A stretch of DNA of 56,231 bases from Proteiniphilum sp. GTDB lineage: Bacteria; Bacteroidota; Bacteroidia; Bacteroidales; Dysgonomonadaceae. The notes under the pieces were generated by a model. That model was given only the letters and a program-made list of their open reading frames with translations, made no database searches and was not told where the DNA came from. The position numbers were made by a program, and so were the translations under genes. Shown here in pieces: positions 17,113-26,400 of the stretch (position 1 is the stretch's first letter; the number at the start of each line of letters is the position of its first letter). The DNA is taken from NCBI GenBank assembly GCA_016839025.1, contig JADLKK010000007.1, forward strand, positions 1 to 56,231, written 5' to 3'.

Positions 17113-18135
17113 ATGAAAAAGTACAGCTTATTGCAAATTACATCTCTTCTGGCATTGGCATTGCTTGCCTCCTGCGGAGGAAAAGGATCTTCGGAAGGAG
17201 TTGAAGGTGAGGCTCCTCTGAAGAAGAGTGTACGGGTAGAGTCCGTACAGATGGTGCCGGTAGATCAGATCTCAACCTTCACTGCATCGGTTCAGGCTGA
17301 CCAGGTGAACAACATAGCCCCTGCAATGGGTGGGCGTATCCGTAGGATATATGTCGATGTGGGCTCCACAGTCAGTCGCGGTCAGGCTGTTGCGGCTATG
17401 GATGCTGCCAGTTTTACCCAGCAGGAGACACAGGTAGCCACCCTGAGGAGAGACTTTGAACGCTATCAGGAGCTGTTTGCGGTGGGAGGCATCTCCAGGC
17501 AGCAACTTGACCAGGCCCGTACCCAGCTGGAGGTTGCCGAGACCTCACTCAACAACCTGGGAGAGAACACCACCCTGGTGAGTCCCATCAGTGGTGTGGT
17601 GACTGCCCGCAACTACGATCCGGGTGATGTGGCGATGCAATCGCCCATTCTTACCATTGAGAGCATCAACCCGGTGAAGGTGATGGTGAACGTGTCAGAG
17701 TCTTTTTATAGCCGTGTGGTGAAGGGGATGCCGGTTGAGGTGACCGTAGATGCACTCGAGGGGGAGACCTTCCAGGGCAAGGTGTCGCTGGTACACCCCA
17801 CGCTCGATCCGGTGGCGCACACCTTCACCGTGGAGGTGACCGTCCCCAACAGCCAACAGCGTCTCCGCCCCGGTATGTTCGCCCGGGTGAAGATGAACTT
17901 CGGCACCCATGATCGTCCCCTGCTCTCCGATATGGCCGTGTTGAAGCAGGTGGGATCGAACGACCGTTATGTCTTCGTGGTTAAGGATGGCATTGCACAT
18001 TATACCGTGGTCGAATTGGGAGCCAGGGTTAACGACAAGTATGAGATCCTTTCCGGCCTGAGCGAGGGTGACAGGGTGATTGTGCAAGGCAACAGTGGCC
18101 TGATTGATGGCACCGAAGTGGAGGTGGTTGAGTAA
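17113..18135 (+). CDS. RND efflux periplasmic adaptor (MFP), lipoprotein
   Basis: A 340-residue membrane fusion protein linking the inner-membrane pump to TolC. A lipoprotein signal ends at Cys21 (lipobox LLASC). The lipoyl-like half motif is RIYVDVGSTVSRGQAVAAMDAA, followed by a short coiled-coil hairpin (about 100-150), the second half SPISGVVTARNYDPGDVA and a beta-barrel domain with VHPTLDPVAHTFTVEV and RLRPGMFARVKM. The hairpin is short, as in adaptors for RND pumps of the HAE type. It lies between the TolC and pump genes. Confidence 0.93.
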   Translation: MKKYSLLQITSLLALALLASCGGKGSSEGVEGEAPLKKSVRVESVQMVPVDQISTFTASVQADQVNNIAPAMGGRIRRIYVDVGSTVSRGQAVAAMDAASFTQQETQVATLRRDFERYQELFAVGGISRQQLDQARTQLEVAETSLNNLGENTTLVSPISGVVTARNYDPGDVAMQSPILTIESINPVKVMVNVSESFYSRVVKGMPVEVTVDALEGETFQGKVSLVHPTLDPVAHTFTVEVTVPNSQQRLRPGMFARVKMNFGTHDRPLLSDMAVLKQVGSNDRYVFVVKDGIAHYTVVELGARVNDKYEILSGLSEGDRVIVQGNSGLIDGTEVEVVE

Positions 18136-18163
18136 GGTATGAACAGTCAAAAGAAAGGAACAG

Positions 18164-21100
18164 ATGAAACCATATGAAACCGCGGTGAAAAACCCCGTGG
18201 GAACAGCATTGATTTTTATCGGTGTGGTGTTGATCGGGATGATGTTCTACCGGCAGTTGCCGATAGACCTCTACCCCAATATCGACCTCAACATCGTCTC
18301 TGTAATGACCTCCTATTCGGGTGCGGGCGCCGAGGATGTGGAGGCAAACGTCACCCGCCCGTTGGAGGATGTGCTCAACTCCACCGAAAAACTGAAGGAG
18401 ATCACCTCGCAGTCGAAGGATGGCATGTCGATGATCATGCTGGAGTTTGACTTCGGTACCGACATGGATGAAGTGATGAACGATGTGCGCGACAAGGTGG
18501 ATATGATTGCCGGCTTCCTGCCAGAGGGTACGGAAGATCCACTGATCCTGAAGTTCAGTTCCGACATGATCCCGGTGGTGGTGCTTTCAGCCACTGCCCA
18601 GGAGAGTGCCGCAGCGCTCTATAAGATTCTTGACGAGCAGGTGGCCAACCCGCTGAATCGTATATCGGGCGTGGGTACTGTTTCGGTGTCGGGAGCACCC
18701 CAGCGTGAGGTGCAGGTGAACGTGGTTCCACAGAAACTGGAGGCGTATAACCTGTCGCTCGAGCAGATTGCCCAGGTGATTGCTACCGAGAACGTGAATG
18801 TACCGGCCGGTAACTTTGACATTGGATCGCAGACCTATATGTTGCGACTGGAGGGTCAGTTCCGGAACAGCCGTGAGTTGAACGACATCATTGTGGGTAA
18901 CAGCCAGGGCAAACCGATCTATCTGCGTGATGTGGCTTTCGTCAGTGATACCTTGGAGTCGCGTGTGCAGGAGAGTTACACCAATGGCGCACGAAGTGCT
19001 ACCATCGTGGTACAGAAGCAGTCGGGTGCCAATACCGTGGCAATTGCCGATGCGGTGCGTGCACAACTGCCTGCGCTGGAGAAGAGCCTGCCGCCAGACA
19101 TCAAACTGGTGACGGTGATGGATTCGTCGGAATATGTGAAGGTTTCCATCAACAGCTTACTGGAGACCATCCTGCTTGCATTGGTGATCGTGGGGATCAT
19201 TGTACTCTTTTTCCTGGGTCGGTGGCGTGCCACCATCATCGTGATGGTGACAATCCCCATCTCCCTGATCGGTTCTTTTATCTATCTTTACCTGACCGGC
19301 AATACGATCAACATCATCTCACTCTCGGCCCTCTCTATCACCATCGGGATGGTGGTGGATGATGCCATCGTGGTGTTGGAGAACATCACCAGCCATATCG
19401 AGCGGGGCAGTCGACCGCGTCAGGCAGCCGTCTATGGTACCGAGGAGGTTTCGCTTTCGGTCATCGCCTCCACGCTCACCATCATCGCGGTGTTCCTGCC
19501 GATGACCATGGTGGGCGGCTTCGCCGGAGTGATGTTCAAGCAGCTCGGCTGGATGGTGACCATCATCATTGCCCTCTCGCTGATCATCGCCCTGACACTC
19601 ACTCCCATGATGAGTGCCAAGATGATGCGAGCCAACAAGGATATCCGGATGAACGGTTTCGACCGATGGTATAACAGGCGGATATTACCCCTGCTCAACA
19701 AGATTGACCATCGTTATGCCGGTCTGGTGAACAGGGTGGCGCGTAGGCGCAGGCTCACCCTCCTTGCCGTGGTGGCAGTCTTCCTGATAAGCGTGGTGAT
19801 CAGTGCCGTGACACTGAAGACAGAATTTATGCCTGCATCCGACAACAATGACATAGCCCTCACGGTAGAGATGCCTACCGGCACCCGTATGGAGGTGGCC
19901 CGTGAAACGGGACACCGCATTGCGCAGAAGATGGAGGCCAGGTACCCCGAGATCGAGATCATCTCCTTCAGCGTGGGCGCTGCCAGCGAGGACAATGCCT
20001 GGGCGGCGATGCAGGACAACGCTTCCAACATCATGACCTATACCATCCGGCTCACTGAGGCCAAGAACCGCAAAAAGAGCATCTATGATGTCTCTGAGGA
20101 GATGCGTCAGGATCTGGCTGCGATGCCGGAAGTGAGACGATTCAAAGTGATGCCCGGAGGTGGTGACATGGGCATGACCGGTGGCAGCAATGTGGCACTT
20201 GAGGTTTTCGGCTACGATCTGGCGGTGACCGATAGGGTAGCACGTGAGCTGCAGGAGAGAATGGATGGGGTAGATGGACTCAGAGACATCATCATCTCCC
20301 GCAAGGATTACCGGATGGAGTACCAGATTCAGTTTGACCGGGAGAAGCTGGCATTGAACGGGTTGAACATGAGTTCCGCTGCCAATGCGATCCGCAACAG
20401 AATCAATGGTCTTATCCTGTCGCAATACCGTGAAGAGGGTGAGGAGTACAACATCCGGGTGCGCTATGAGGAGCAATACCGACAGTCGATAGAGGATATT
20501 GAGAACATCATAATATACAACCCGATGGGCGCAGGTGTTCGTGTCAGAGATCTGGGGACGGTGGTGGAGACATCCACTCTGCCACAGATTGACCGTCAGG
20601 ATCGTCAGCGCATTGTCACCGTGACAGGCAGCATTTATGGTCGTGCCCTGAGTGAGGTGGTGACCGATGTGAGCAGCATACTGGCTGAATATGAGACTCC
20701 GGCTGGTGTGCAGATCGTGATTGGAGGCTCGATGGAGGAACAGCAGGAGTCGTTTGCACAGCTGGGACTGTTGCTGATGATCGTCTCCCTGCTGGTATAC
20801 ATCGTGCTGGCATCGCAGTTCGAATCGCTTACCTATCCCTTTATGATCATCCTGACGGTGCCCTTCGCCTTCACCGGATCGATCCTGTTGCTGGCCCTCA
20901 CTGGAGAACCACTAGGCATCATGGGTTTCGTGGGGCTGATCATGCTGGTGGGTATGGTGGTGAAGAACGCCATCGTGCTGATCGACTACATCAACCTGAA
21001 CCGGGAGAGAGGCATGTCAATTATCACCGCCGTGGTACATGGAGGACGTTCCCGTTTGCGTCCGGTACTGATGACCACCCTTACCACCATCCTGGGGATG

Positions 21101-21301
21101 GTGCCGCTGGCCATCGGCACAGGACAGGGGTCGGAGATGTGGAAGTCGCTTGGTATTTCCATCATTGGTGGTATGAGCTTCTCCACCATCATCACCCTGG
21201 TGCTGATTCCAGCGCTCTACTCGATGATGGCCGGTTACGGTGTACGCCGCAGGCGCAGGAAGCATCGTGCGGTGTTGGTAAACAATGAAGTGAATGCATA
21301 A
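18164..21301 (+). CDS. RND efflux pump permease (AcrB/HAE type)
   Basis: A 1045-residue inner-membrane transporter of the AcrB type, driven by protons. The N-terminal YETAVKNPVGTALIFIGVVLI is typical. TM4 carries the proton-relay Asp pair in MVVDDAIVVLENI, and TM10 carries GMVVKNAIVLIDYIN with the partner lysine. Two large periplasmic loops lie between TM1-2 and TM7-8. The Asp pair fits drug or lipophile efflux (HAE) better than heavy-metal pumps, though the substrate is unknown. It is followed by a PII-like gene 12 nt later. Confidence 0.95.
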   Translation: MKPYETAVKNPVGTALIFIGVVLIGMMFYRQLPIDLYPNIDLNIVSVMTSYSGAGAEDVEANVTRPLEDVLNSTEKLKEITSQSKDGMSMIMLEFDFGTDMDEVMNDVRDKVDMIAGFLPEGTEDPLILKFSSDMIPVVVLSATAQESAAALYKILDEQVANPLNRISGVGTVSVSGAPQREVQVNVVPQKLEAYNLSLEQIAQVIATENVNVPAGNFDIGSQTYMLRLEGQFRNSRELNDIIVGNSQGKPIYLRDVAFVSDTLESRVQESYTNGARSATIVVQKQSGANTVAIADAVRAQLPALEKSLPPDIKLVTVMDSSEYVKVSINSLLETILLALVIVGIIVLFFLGRWRATIIVMVTIPISLIGSFIYLYLTGNTINIISLSALSITIGMVVDDAIVVLENITSHIERGSRPRQAAVYGTEEVSLSVIASTLTIIAVFLPMTMVGGFAGVMFKQLGWMVTIIIALSLIIALTLTPMMSAKMMRANKDIRMNGFDRWYNRRILPLLNKIDHRYAGLVNRVARRRRLTLLAVVAVFLISVVISAVTLKTEFMPASDNNDIALTVEMPTGTRMEVARETGHRIAQKMEARYPEIEIISFSVGAASEDNAWAAMQDNASNIMTYTIRLTEAKNRKKSIYDVSEEMRQDLAAMPEVRRFKVMPGGGDMGMTGGSNVALEVFGYDLAVTDRVARELQERMDGVDGLRDIIISRKDYRMEYQIQFDREKLALNGLNMSSAANAIRNRINGLILSQYREEGEEYNIRVRYEEQYRQSIEDIENIIIYNPMGAGVRVRDLGTVVETSTLPQIDRQDRQRIVTVTGSIYGRALSEVVTDVSSILAEYETPAGVQIVIGGSMEEQQESFAQLGLLLMIVSLLVYIVLASQFESLTYPFMIILTVPFAFTGSILLLALTGEPLGIMGFVGLIMLVGMVVKNAIVLIDYINLNRERGMSIITAVVHGGRSRLRPVLMTTLTTILGMVPLAIGTGQGSEMWKSLGISIIGGMSFSTIITLVLIPALYSMMAGYGVRRRRRKHRAVLVNNEVNA

Positions 21302-21313
21302 CAACAGATAGAT

Positions 21314-21607
21314 ATGAAAGCAGTAATGATCATGCTGGACCAGGCACACTATGACCTGATCGTGGAAAACCTGGCCAGACTCAACATCCGCGGATTCACC
21401 TCCTGGAAAGAGGTGTACGGCAGAGGTAGCAGTGACGGCATCCCCCATTACGGGAGCCATGCATGGCCTTCCGTGAACAACGCCATTCTCACAGTAGTGG
21501 AAGACAACAAGGTGGAGGCTCTGCTGGCCTACCTCAGGGAGCTGGACAACGAATCGGCCAATCTGGGTCTCCGTGCCTTTGTCTGGAACATTGAAGGGGG
21601 AATTTGA
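21314..21607 (+). CDS. PII-like signalling protein in an RND efflux operon
   Basis: A 97-residue protein with the PII fold pattern: MKAVMIMLDQAHYDLIVENLARLNIRGF, a short T-loop around EVYGRGSSDGIPHYGSH, and NNAILTVVEDNKVEALLAYLREL. The canonical T-loop tyrosine context and the TGxxGDGK phosphate-binding motif of GlnB/GlnK are absent; the corresponding place reads NESANLGLRAFVW. It therefore belongs with PII-like rather than nitrogen PII proteins. It is the last gene of the efflux operon, 12 nt after the pump and just before a strong terminator, so it probably senses a small molecule linked to the pump. Confidence 0.75.
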   Translation: MKAVMIMLDQAHYDLIVENLARLNIRGFTSWKEVYGRGSSDGIPHYGSHAWPSVNNAILTVVEDNKVEALLAYLRELDNESANLGLRAFVWNIEGGI

Positions 21608-21630
21608 TTTTTTTAAACGATAGGTTGACG

Positions 21631-21662
21631 GGGACGTCGCTGTGGAAGCGACGTCCCTTTTT
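21631..21662 (+). terminator. Rho-independent terminator of the RND operon
   Basis: A perfect 11-bp stem, GGGACGTCGCT (21631-21641) and AGCGACGTCCC (21647-21657), with a 5-nt loop, is followed by five T residues. It lies 24 nt after the PII-like gene. Confidence 0.92.
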
Positions 21663-21727
21663 ATGTGGAAAGTGAACGAAACCATTCTTGAAACGTTTAT
21701 CATTCTAACCAATTAAAGGAAAGAGCT

Positions 21728-22900
21728 ATGGCCATCATCCGAAGCATCCTTGACACCGACCTGTACAAGTTTACCACCAGTTATGCCTACTCCAAACTGT
21801 TTCCCCGCGCCTGCGGTGAGTTTGAATTTGTGGACCGGAGCAATGGCGACTACCCGGAGGGGTTTGACCAGCTGCTGCGACAGGAGCTGGATCAGATGGC
21901 ACAGCTCTCGCTCAGCTGTGAGGAGGAGCAATTCGTCAGAAGAGAGATGACCTATCTGCCACCCACCTACATCGATTTCCTGAAAGGTTTTCGTTTCAAT
22001 CCCTCTGAAGTGGAGATCACCATGGAGGATCGCAAGCTGCGGATCAAGGCCAGCGGCCTGCTTTACAGGGTGACGTTATGGGAAACACCCATCCTGGCCA
22101 CTGTTTCGGAGCTATGGTTCCGGGAGCGGGGTGAGTATCCTGACCTGCAGTACATGCAGCAGGCAGCCATTGAGAAAGCAGTGCGGATGAAGGAGCATGG
22201 TATCATCTTCTCTCTTTTCGGTATGCGCCGTCGATTCAGCTTTGATGTGGAGGATCGGGTGACCGGGATACTGAGGCAGCATGCCGGTGAGAGCCTGTTC
22301 GGCACCAGCAATGTCTACCTGGCGTATAAGCATGATCTCAACGTGTCAGGCACCCACCCGCATGAGTGGGTGCAGTTCCACGGCTCCATCTATGGCTACA
22401 AGATGGCCAACTACATGTCGATGGAGGACTGGATCAACGTCTACGACGGTGACTTGGGTACGGTGCTCACCGACACCTACACCACCGACGTGTTCCTGCG
22501 CAACTTCAGCAAGAAACATGCGGCACTCTTCACCAGCCTGCGGCACGACAGCGGTGATCCCTATCTGTTTGTGGACAAGGTGATCAGACGCTACGAGGAG
22601 CTGCGGGTGAATCCCAGACTCAAGTACCTGGTCTTCTCCGACAGCCTGAACGTGGAGAAGGCAATCCAGATCAAACAGTATTGTGGCGACCGGATTGGTG
22701 CCACCTTCGGTATCGGCACCAACCTGACCAACGATGTGGGCAACCAGATCAAGGGAATGAACATCGTGATGAAGCTGTTCCGTTGCAGGATGACGGACAA
22801 AGAACAATGGCAGGAATGCGTGAAACTGTCCGATGTGGCGGGAAAGCATACCGGTAGCAAGCGGGAGATCCGTCTGGTGCAGGAGACACTGGGGCTCTGA
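21728..22900 (+). CDS. pncB: Nicotinate phosphoribosyltransferase
   Basis: The enzyme converts nicotinate and PRPP to nicotinate mononucleotide in NAD salvage. The 390-residue protein begins IIRSILDTDLYKFTTSYAY. NVSGTHPHEW probably holds the phosphorylated His, and LRHDSGDP and FSDSLNVEKA are the phosphoribosyl-binding stretches. It stands alone after the efflux terminator with the purine-rich stretch AAAGGAAAGAG just before the ATG. Confidence 0.95.
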   Translation: MAIIRSILDTDLYKFTTSYAYSKLFPRACGEFEFVDRSNGDYPEGFDQLLRQELDQMAQLSLSCEEEQFVRREMTYLPPTYIDFLKGFRFNPSEVEITMEDRKLRIKASGLLYRVTLWETPILATVSELWFRERGEYPDLQYMQQAAIEKAVRMKEHGIIFSLFGMRRRFSFDVEDRVTGILRQHAGESLFGTSNVYLAYKHDLNVSGTHPHEWVQFHGSIYGYKMANYMSMEDWINVYDGDLGTVLTDTYTTDVFLRNFSKKHAALFTSLRHDSGDPYLFVDKVIRRYEELRVNPRLKYLVFSDSLNVEKAIQIKQYCGDRIGATFGIGTNLTNDVGNQIKGMNIVMKLFRCRMTDKEQWQECVKLSDVAGKHTGSKREIRLVQETLGL

Positions 22901-22928
22901 ATCTCCATAGGAATAAGCGTCGGCAGTA

Positions 22929-24623
22929 TTACAGTGTCGCTTTGTATTCGCTTCTGTTGCCGGCTCTGTCGGTTGCAGTAAAGGTGAGCTCCAGTGCCTC
23001 TCCCACGGGTAGTCTTGTATCATCGAACCGATAGGTATACATGGTCGATTTGCTGTCGTGGGTGAAAAGCACAAAACGGCCGTTGATTTCACCCCGGAAA
23101 GAGGCGATCCCGCTTTTGTCATCGGTGAGCCGTATGCGGATGATGCGCCGGCTTTTCCAGTTTTCCGGTTGTAGAGGGGTAATCAGTGGGGCGATGCTGT
23201 CTGCTGCCACCGCATAACGCCCCCCCAACTCTCGAATGGTAGTGGTTATCCCGCCGTGTGAATAGTCTCCCCCCAACCAACCCTCTTTTCCGTTCCTATC
23301 AAGGATCACAATGCCATACTTGTTTTTTTGCTGCAACGTGTCGGACTTCAGCCGGATCCTTAGGGTAGCCCCGCGGTGGAGAGGAACAGGCGTGTTGTGA
23401 ATCCGGTGGATATCGGAGTAGTGGCTGCTGCTTTTCGTGACTGCATGGGTGAAACAGATATCGTGGTAGAGGTTCCCGGATAGAATGGTCAGTGCCATAT
23501 CCGGGTTCATGTAACTGTTTTCAAACTGCCAGGACATAAAGTGGTCACATGGCACGGGTTGGGGTATTTCTGCCGGAAGCCCCTTCACCGTGAAGGGGTA
23601 GGTGAGCCGGTTGCCATAATGGTCTTCCAGCTCATACCGGAAACGATATTCTTTCTCCTCATTGATCTCGACATAACCTCTGTTCTTCGTTTGGTAGAAG
23701 GGAAGCCTGTTGCCCGGTTCGAGAAACGACTTCATGTAGAGAGAACGCCGTTCACGCCAATCGGCAAAGTCAATAAATGAATTGAGCATGCGGGTTTCAT
23801 CGAATGAGAAGCGGCGGATAGTGCTGCTGAAGATCGGCTCGTCATCGAGGAAGAGTCGGATATGTTTCACCCCATAGATGTTCGACTGACCGTCCATCCG
23901 GTCGTATGCTTTTAATCCAATCCCGATGCGTCCCCAGGCGGTGATCCTGCTGCCGGGAGGCAGTGGTTTCCCTGCTTTGTCCTTTCCGAGTGTAATTCGA
24001 AGGGGGGTGCTGCTTCCGTTAACTACCGCTCTGCCCTCCATCGGGTAGAAGGCAATACCTCGCAGATCCGGTTTTTGGGTGTCGGGAATTGGTGCGATGT
24101 ATTCCAGCACATCGAGCGGATCCTGTTTCTGCCGGTCACGGATTTCAAAGTGAAGATGAGGGCCACCTGAGCTGCCGGTGTTGCCACTGAGGGCAATCTG
24201 TTCACCCCGTCTTACCGGTAACTCTCCCTCTGTGGGGTAGAGATTCACCTGATAGCGTTCCAGTTCATATTGTTTTTCTTTCACATATTGCGCAATCTTG
24301 TCGGAGAAACTGTTGAGGTGTCCATAGACACTGGTGTGTCCGGTGGCGGGATGATCCACATAAAGTGCCAGTCCGTAGCCCCCCGGTGAGACGCTGATGC
24401 GGGAGAGATAGCCATCCTCGATGGCGACAATCGGTTTGTTGACGCTTTGTTGGGTCTTGAAATCGATGCCGGAGTGAAAATGGTTGCTTCTCAGCTCACC
24501 GAAGTTGCCGCTCAGAGCAGGAGGGATGGTGACCGGGTTACGGTATGGTTGGGGGAAGAGTGCAGAGGTGGCAGCCAATAGAAGCAAAAGGAACAATCCT
24601 TTTGGAAAAGAGAATCTGACCAT
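22929..24623 (-). CDS. M23-family metallopeptidase
   Basis: A 564-residue secreted protein. A signal peptide (about residues 1-24) is followed by the M23 (LytM) catalytic domain at about 28-190, with the zinc ligands in NHFHSGIDF (HxxxD) and the final GGPHLHFE. Active members cut peptide cross-links in peptidoglycan. The remaining 370 residues are a beta-rich region of unknown role, a layout common in Bacteroidota M23 proteins. The ATG at 24623 overlaps the coaBC stop (TGATG), so it is translationally coupled; an adjacent in-frame TTG is less likely. Confidence 0.9.
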   Translation of the reverse strand: MVRFSFPKGLFLLLLLAATSALFPQPYRNPVTIPPALSGNFGELRSNHFHSGIDFKTQQSVNKPIVAIEDGYLSRISVSPGGYGLALYVDHPATGHTSVYGHLNSFSDKIAQYVKEKQYELERYQVNLYPTEGELPVRRGEQIALSGNTGSSGGPHLHFEIRDRQKQDPLDVLEYIAPIPDTQKPDLRGIAFYPMEGRAVVNGSSTPLRITLGKDKAGKPLPPGSRITAWGRIGIGLKAYDRMDGQSNIYGVKHIRLFLDDEPIFSSTIRRFSFDETRMLNSFIDFADWRERRSLYMKSFLEPGNRLPFYQTKNRGYVEINEEKEYRFRYELEDHYGNRLTYPFTVKGLPAEIPQPVPCDHFMSWQFENSYMNPDMALTILSGNLYHDICFTHAVTKSSSHYSDIHRIHNTPVPLHRGATLRIRLKSDTLQQKNKYGIVILDRNGKEGWLGGDYSHGGITTTIRELGGRYAVAADSIAPLITPLQPENWKSRRIIRIRLTDDKSGIASFRGEINGRFVLFTHDSKSTMYTYRFDDTRLPVGEALELTFTATDRAGNRSEYKATL

Positions 24624-25837
24624 CAATATATTATTTGAGATGAAGAAAAGGTGGTGTCGATGATGTTCCTCGCCACCTCTTTCTTGGTTTGCAATTCGAA
24701 CGATCGCTTTGTACCACTGCGGGAGAGGATCGTCACCTTGTTGGTATCATGCCCGAAACCGGCCCCCTCGTCTCGCAGCGAGTTGAGGATGATGAAGTCC
24801 AGCTGCTTCCTTTCCATCTTCCGGAGGGCGTTCACCTCTTCGTTATCGGTCTCCAGGGCAAAACCGATCAGCAGTTGCCCTTCACGCTTGATGTGGCCCA
24901 GTGCGGCAGCAATATCGGGGTTGGGGATGAGGGTCAGTGAGAGGCCTTCACCTTCGGTACGTTTGATCTTACGTTTTGCCATCTGCTCCGGCCTGTAGTC
25001 GGCCACGGCAGCCGAGAGGATAGCCATATCCATTTCCGGGAAGGTCTGCAGTGCAGCTGCATGCATTTCCCCTGCCGATTCCACATCGATCCTGCGGATC
25101 GCCGGGTGGGAGAGTGACAAAGCGGTGGGGCCGGTGATCAGCCATACCTCCGCCCCCCGCGCAGCACACTCTTCTGCCAGGGCAAAGCCCATCTTACCGG
25201 AAGAGAAGTTGCCGATAAATCGTACCGGATCAATCCGCTCATAAGTGGGACCGGCAGTGATCAATATCCTTTTCCCTGCCAGGTCGGATTTTTCTGAGAA
25301 ATGTTGTTCGAGAATGGCCACGATCTGCTCCGGCTCTTCCATGCGCCCTTTCCCTTCCAGGTGACTCGCCAGCTCTCCTGTTGCCGGGTCGATGATCCGA
25401 ACGCCGTCGCGCTGCAGGGTCTCCAGGTTGCGTTGGGTGGTGATGTGCTGGAACATATCCAGATCCATCGCTGGCGCCACAAATACCGGGGCCTTCATGG
25501 AAAGGTAGGTGGTGATGAGCATATTGTCGGCAATACCGTTTGCCATCTTGCCAAGGGTGGCGGCGGTGGCGGGTGCCACTACCATCAGGTCGGCCCAGAG
25601 CCCCAACTCCACATGGCTATGCCAGGTGCCGTCGCCCTGGGCGAAAAACTCGCTGACAACCGGTTTGCCGGAAAGGGCAGAGAGCGTTACCGATGTGATG
25701 AATTCCCTGCCGGCCGGAGTGATCACTATTTGCACCTCTGCACCCTTTTTGATCAGCAGCCGGGTCAGAACGGCCGATTTGTAAGCAGCGATGCTTCCGC
25801 TGATCCCCAATACGATATGCTTCCCCTGTAGTGACAT
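24623..25837 (-). CDS. coaBC: Phosphopantothenoylcysteine decarboxylase/synthetase
   Basis: A bifunctional coenzyme A biosynthesis enzyme of 404 residues. The N-terminal CoaC part starts KHIVLGISGSIAAYKS, with PAMDLDMFQH near residue 120. The C-terminal CoaB part carries ILITAGPTYERIDPVRFIGN and SSGKMGFALA, and AAVADYR follows. The ATG at 25837 fits the promoter box 20 nt upstream; a longer frame would begin upstream of the promoter. It is coupled to the M23 gene. Confidence 0.95.
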   Translation of the reverse strand: MSLQGKHIVLGISGSIAAYKSAVLTRLLIKKGAEVQIVITPAGREFITSVTLSALSGKPVVSEFFAQGDGTWHSHVELGLWADLMVVAPATAATLGKMANGIADNMLITTYLSMKAPVFVAPAMDLDMFQHITTQRNLETLQRDGVRIIDPATGELASHLEGKGRMEEPEQIVAILEQHFSEKSDLAGKRILITAGPTYERIDPVRFIGNFSSGKMGFALAEECAARGAEVWLITGPTALSLSHPAIRRIDVESAGEMHAAALQTFPEMDMAILSAAVADYRPEQMAKRKIKRTEGEGLSLTLIPNPDIAAALGHIKREGQLLIGFALETDNEEVNALRKMERKQLDFIILNSLRDEGAGFGHDTNKVTILSRSGTKRSFELQTKKEVARNIIDTTFSSSQIIY

Positions 25838-25856
25838 ACAAAATGGTTTATGGTCA

Positions 25857-25889
25857 CAAATGTAACTGTTTTTTTCGACTTTCATGCAA
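25857..25889 (-). promoter_or_regulatory. Promoter of coaBC-M23
   Basis: On the minus strand TTG (25889-25887) and TACATTTG (25864-25857) are separated by 22 nt. Transcription would begin near 25850, leaving a UTR of about 13 nt before the coaBC ATG. Confidence 0.55.
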
Positions 25890-25953
25890 TTCAACCAGAA
25901 TCACCCGCAGCGTTAAAGAACACTAAAAACTAAAAAATAAACGGTACTATGTA

Positions 25954-25983
25954 TTGCATAATACTTTGCGTTGATTAATTTTG
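25954..25983 (+). promoter_or_regulatory. Promoter of padR-pspC pair
   Basis: TTG (25954-25956) and TAATTTTG (25976-25983) are separated by 19 nt. Transcription would begin near 25990, exactly at the start of an inverted repeat (25990-26010). Confidence 0.65.
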
Positions 25984-25989
25984 TATCGT

Positions 25990-26010
25990 ACTGATGAGTG
26001 TTTCATCAGT
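25990..26010 (+). promoter_or_regulatory. Inverted repeat at the padR transcription start, candidate operator
   Basis: ACTGATGA and TCATCAGT form an 8-bp inverted repeat with a 5-nt spacer. It covers the expected start of transcription of the padR gene, an ideal place for self-repression by a dimeric PadR protein. The half-sites do not match the ATGT/ACAT pattern known for classical PadR, so the link is an inference. Confidence 0.5.
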
Positions 26011-26037
26011 TGCACCGATGGAAAGAAGAAATTGGGT

Positions 26038-26400
26038 ATGAATATAGACAATACACAGAGTCAGATGCGCAAAGGGGTACTCGAGTATTGCATTCTCTCA
26101 ATCATCAAGCGGGGTGAGGCCTATCCGGGCGACATCATCGACGAGATGAGGAGTGCGGGACTTCAGTTGTTGGAGGGGACGCTTTACCCCCTGTTGAACC
26201 GGTTGAAGAATGCAGAGATCCTTACCTACCGATGGGTAGAAAGTAACTCGGGACCTCCCCGCAAGTATTTCCGTCTCACAGGGAAGGGAGAGGCGTTCCA
26301 TGCATTGCTGGCCACCACCTGGGATGAACTGGCCACCGGTGTGGAGGCTGTGACCCATGCCGCAGGTGAAACGCATGACAAGAATAGCAACATCATATGA
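26038..26400 (+). CDS. PadR-family transcriptional regulator
   Basis: A 120-residue winged-helix protein. MRKGVLEYCILSIIKRGEAYPGDIIDEM forms the first helices; LQLLEGTLYPLLNRLKNAEILTYRW is the recognition helix with the typical TLYPLL turn, and a wing with PPRKYFRLT follows. The start at 26038 is chosen because it lies downstream of the promoter and begins close to the domain. Its stop overlaps the next ATG by 4 nt (ATGA), so it is coupled to the PspC-domain gene, a pairing common in Bacteroidota. Confidence 0.9.
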   Translation: MNIDNTQSQMRKGVLEYCILSIIKRGEAYPGDIIDEMRSAGLQLLEGTLYPLLNRLKNAEILTYRWVESNSGPPRKYFRLTGKGEAFHALLATTWDELATGVEAVTHAAGETHDKNSNII

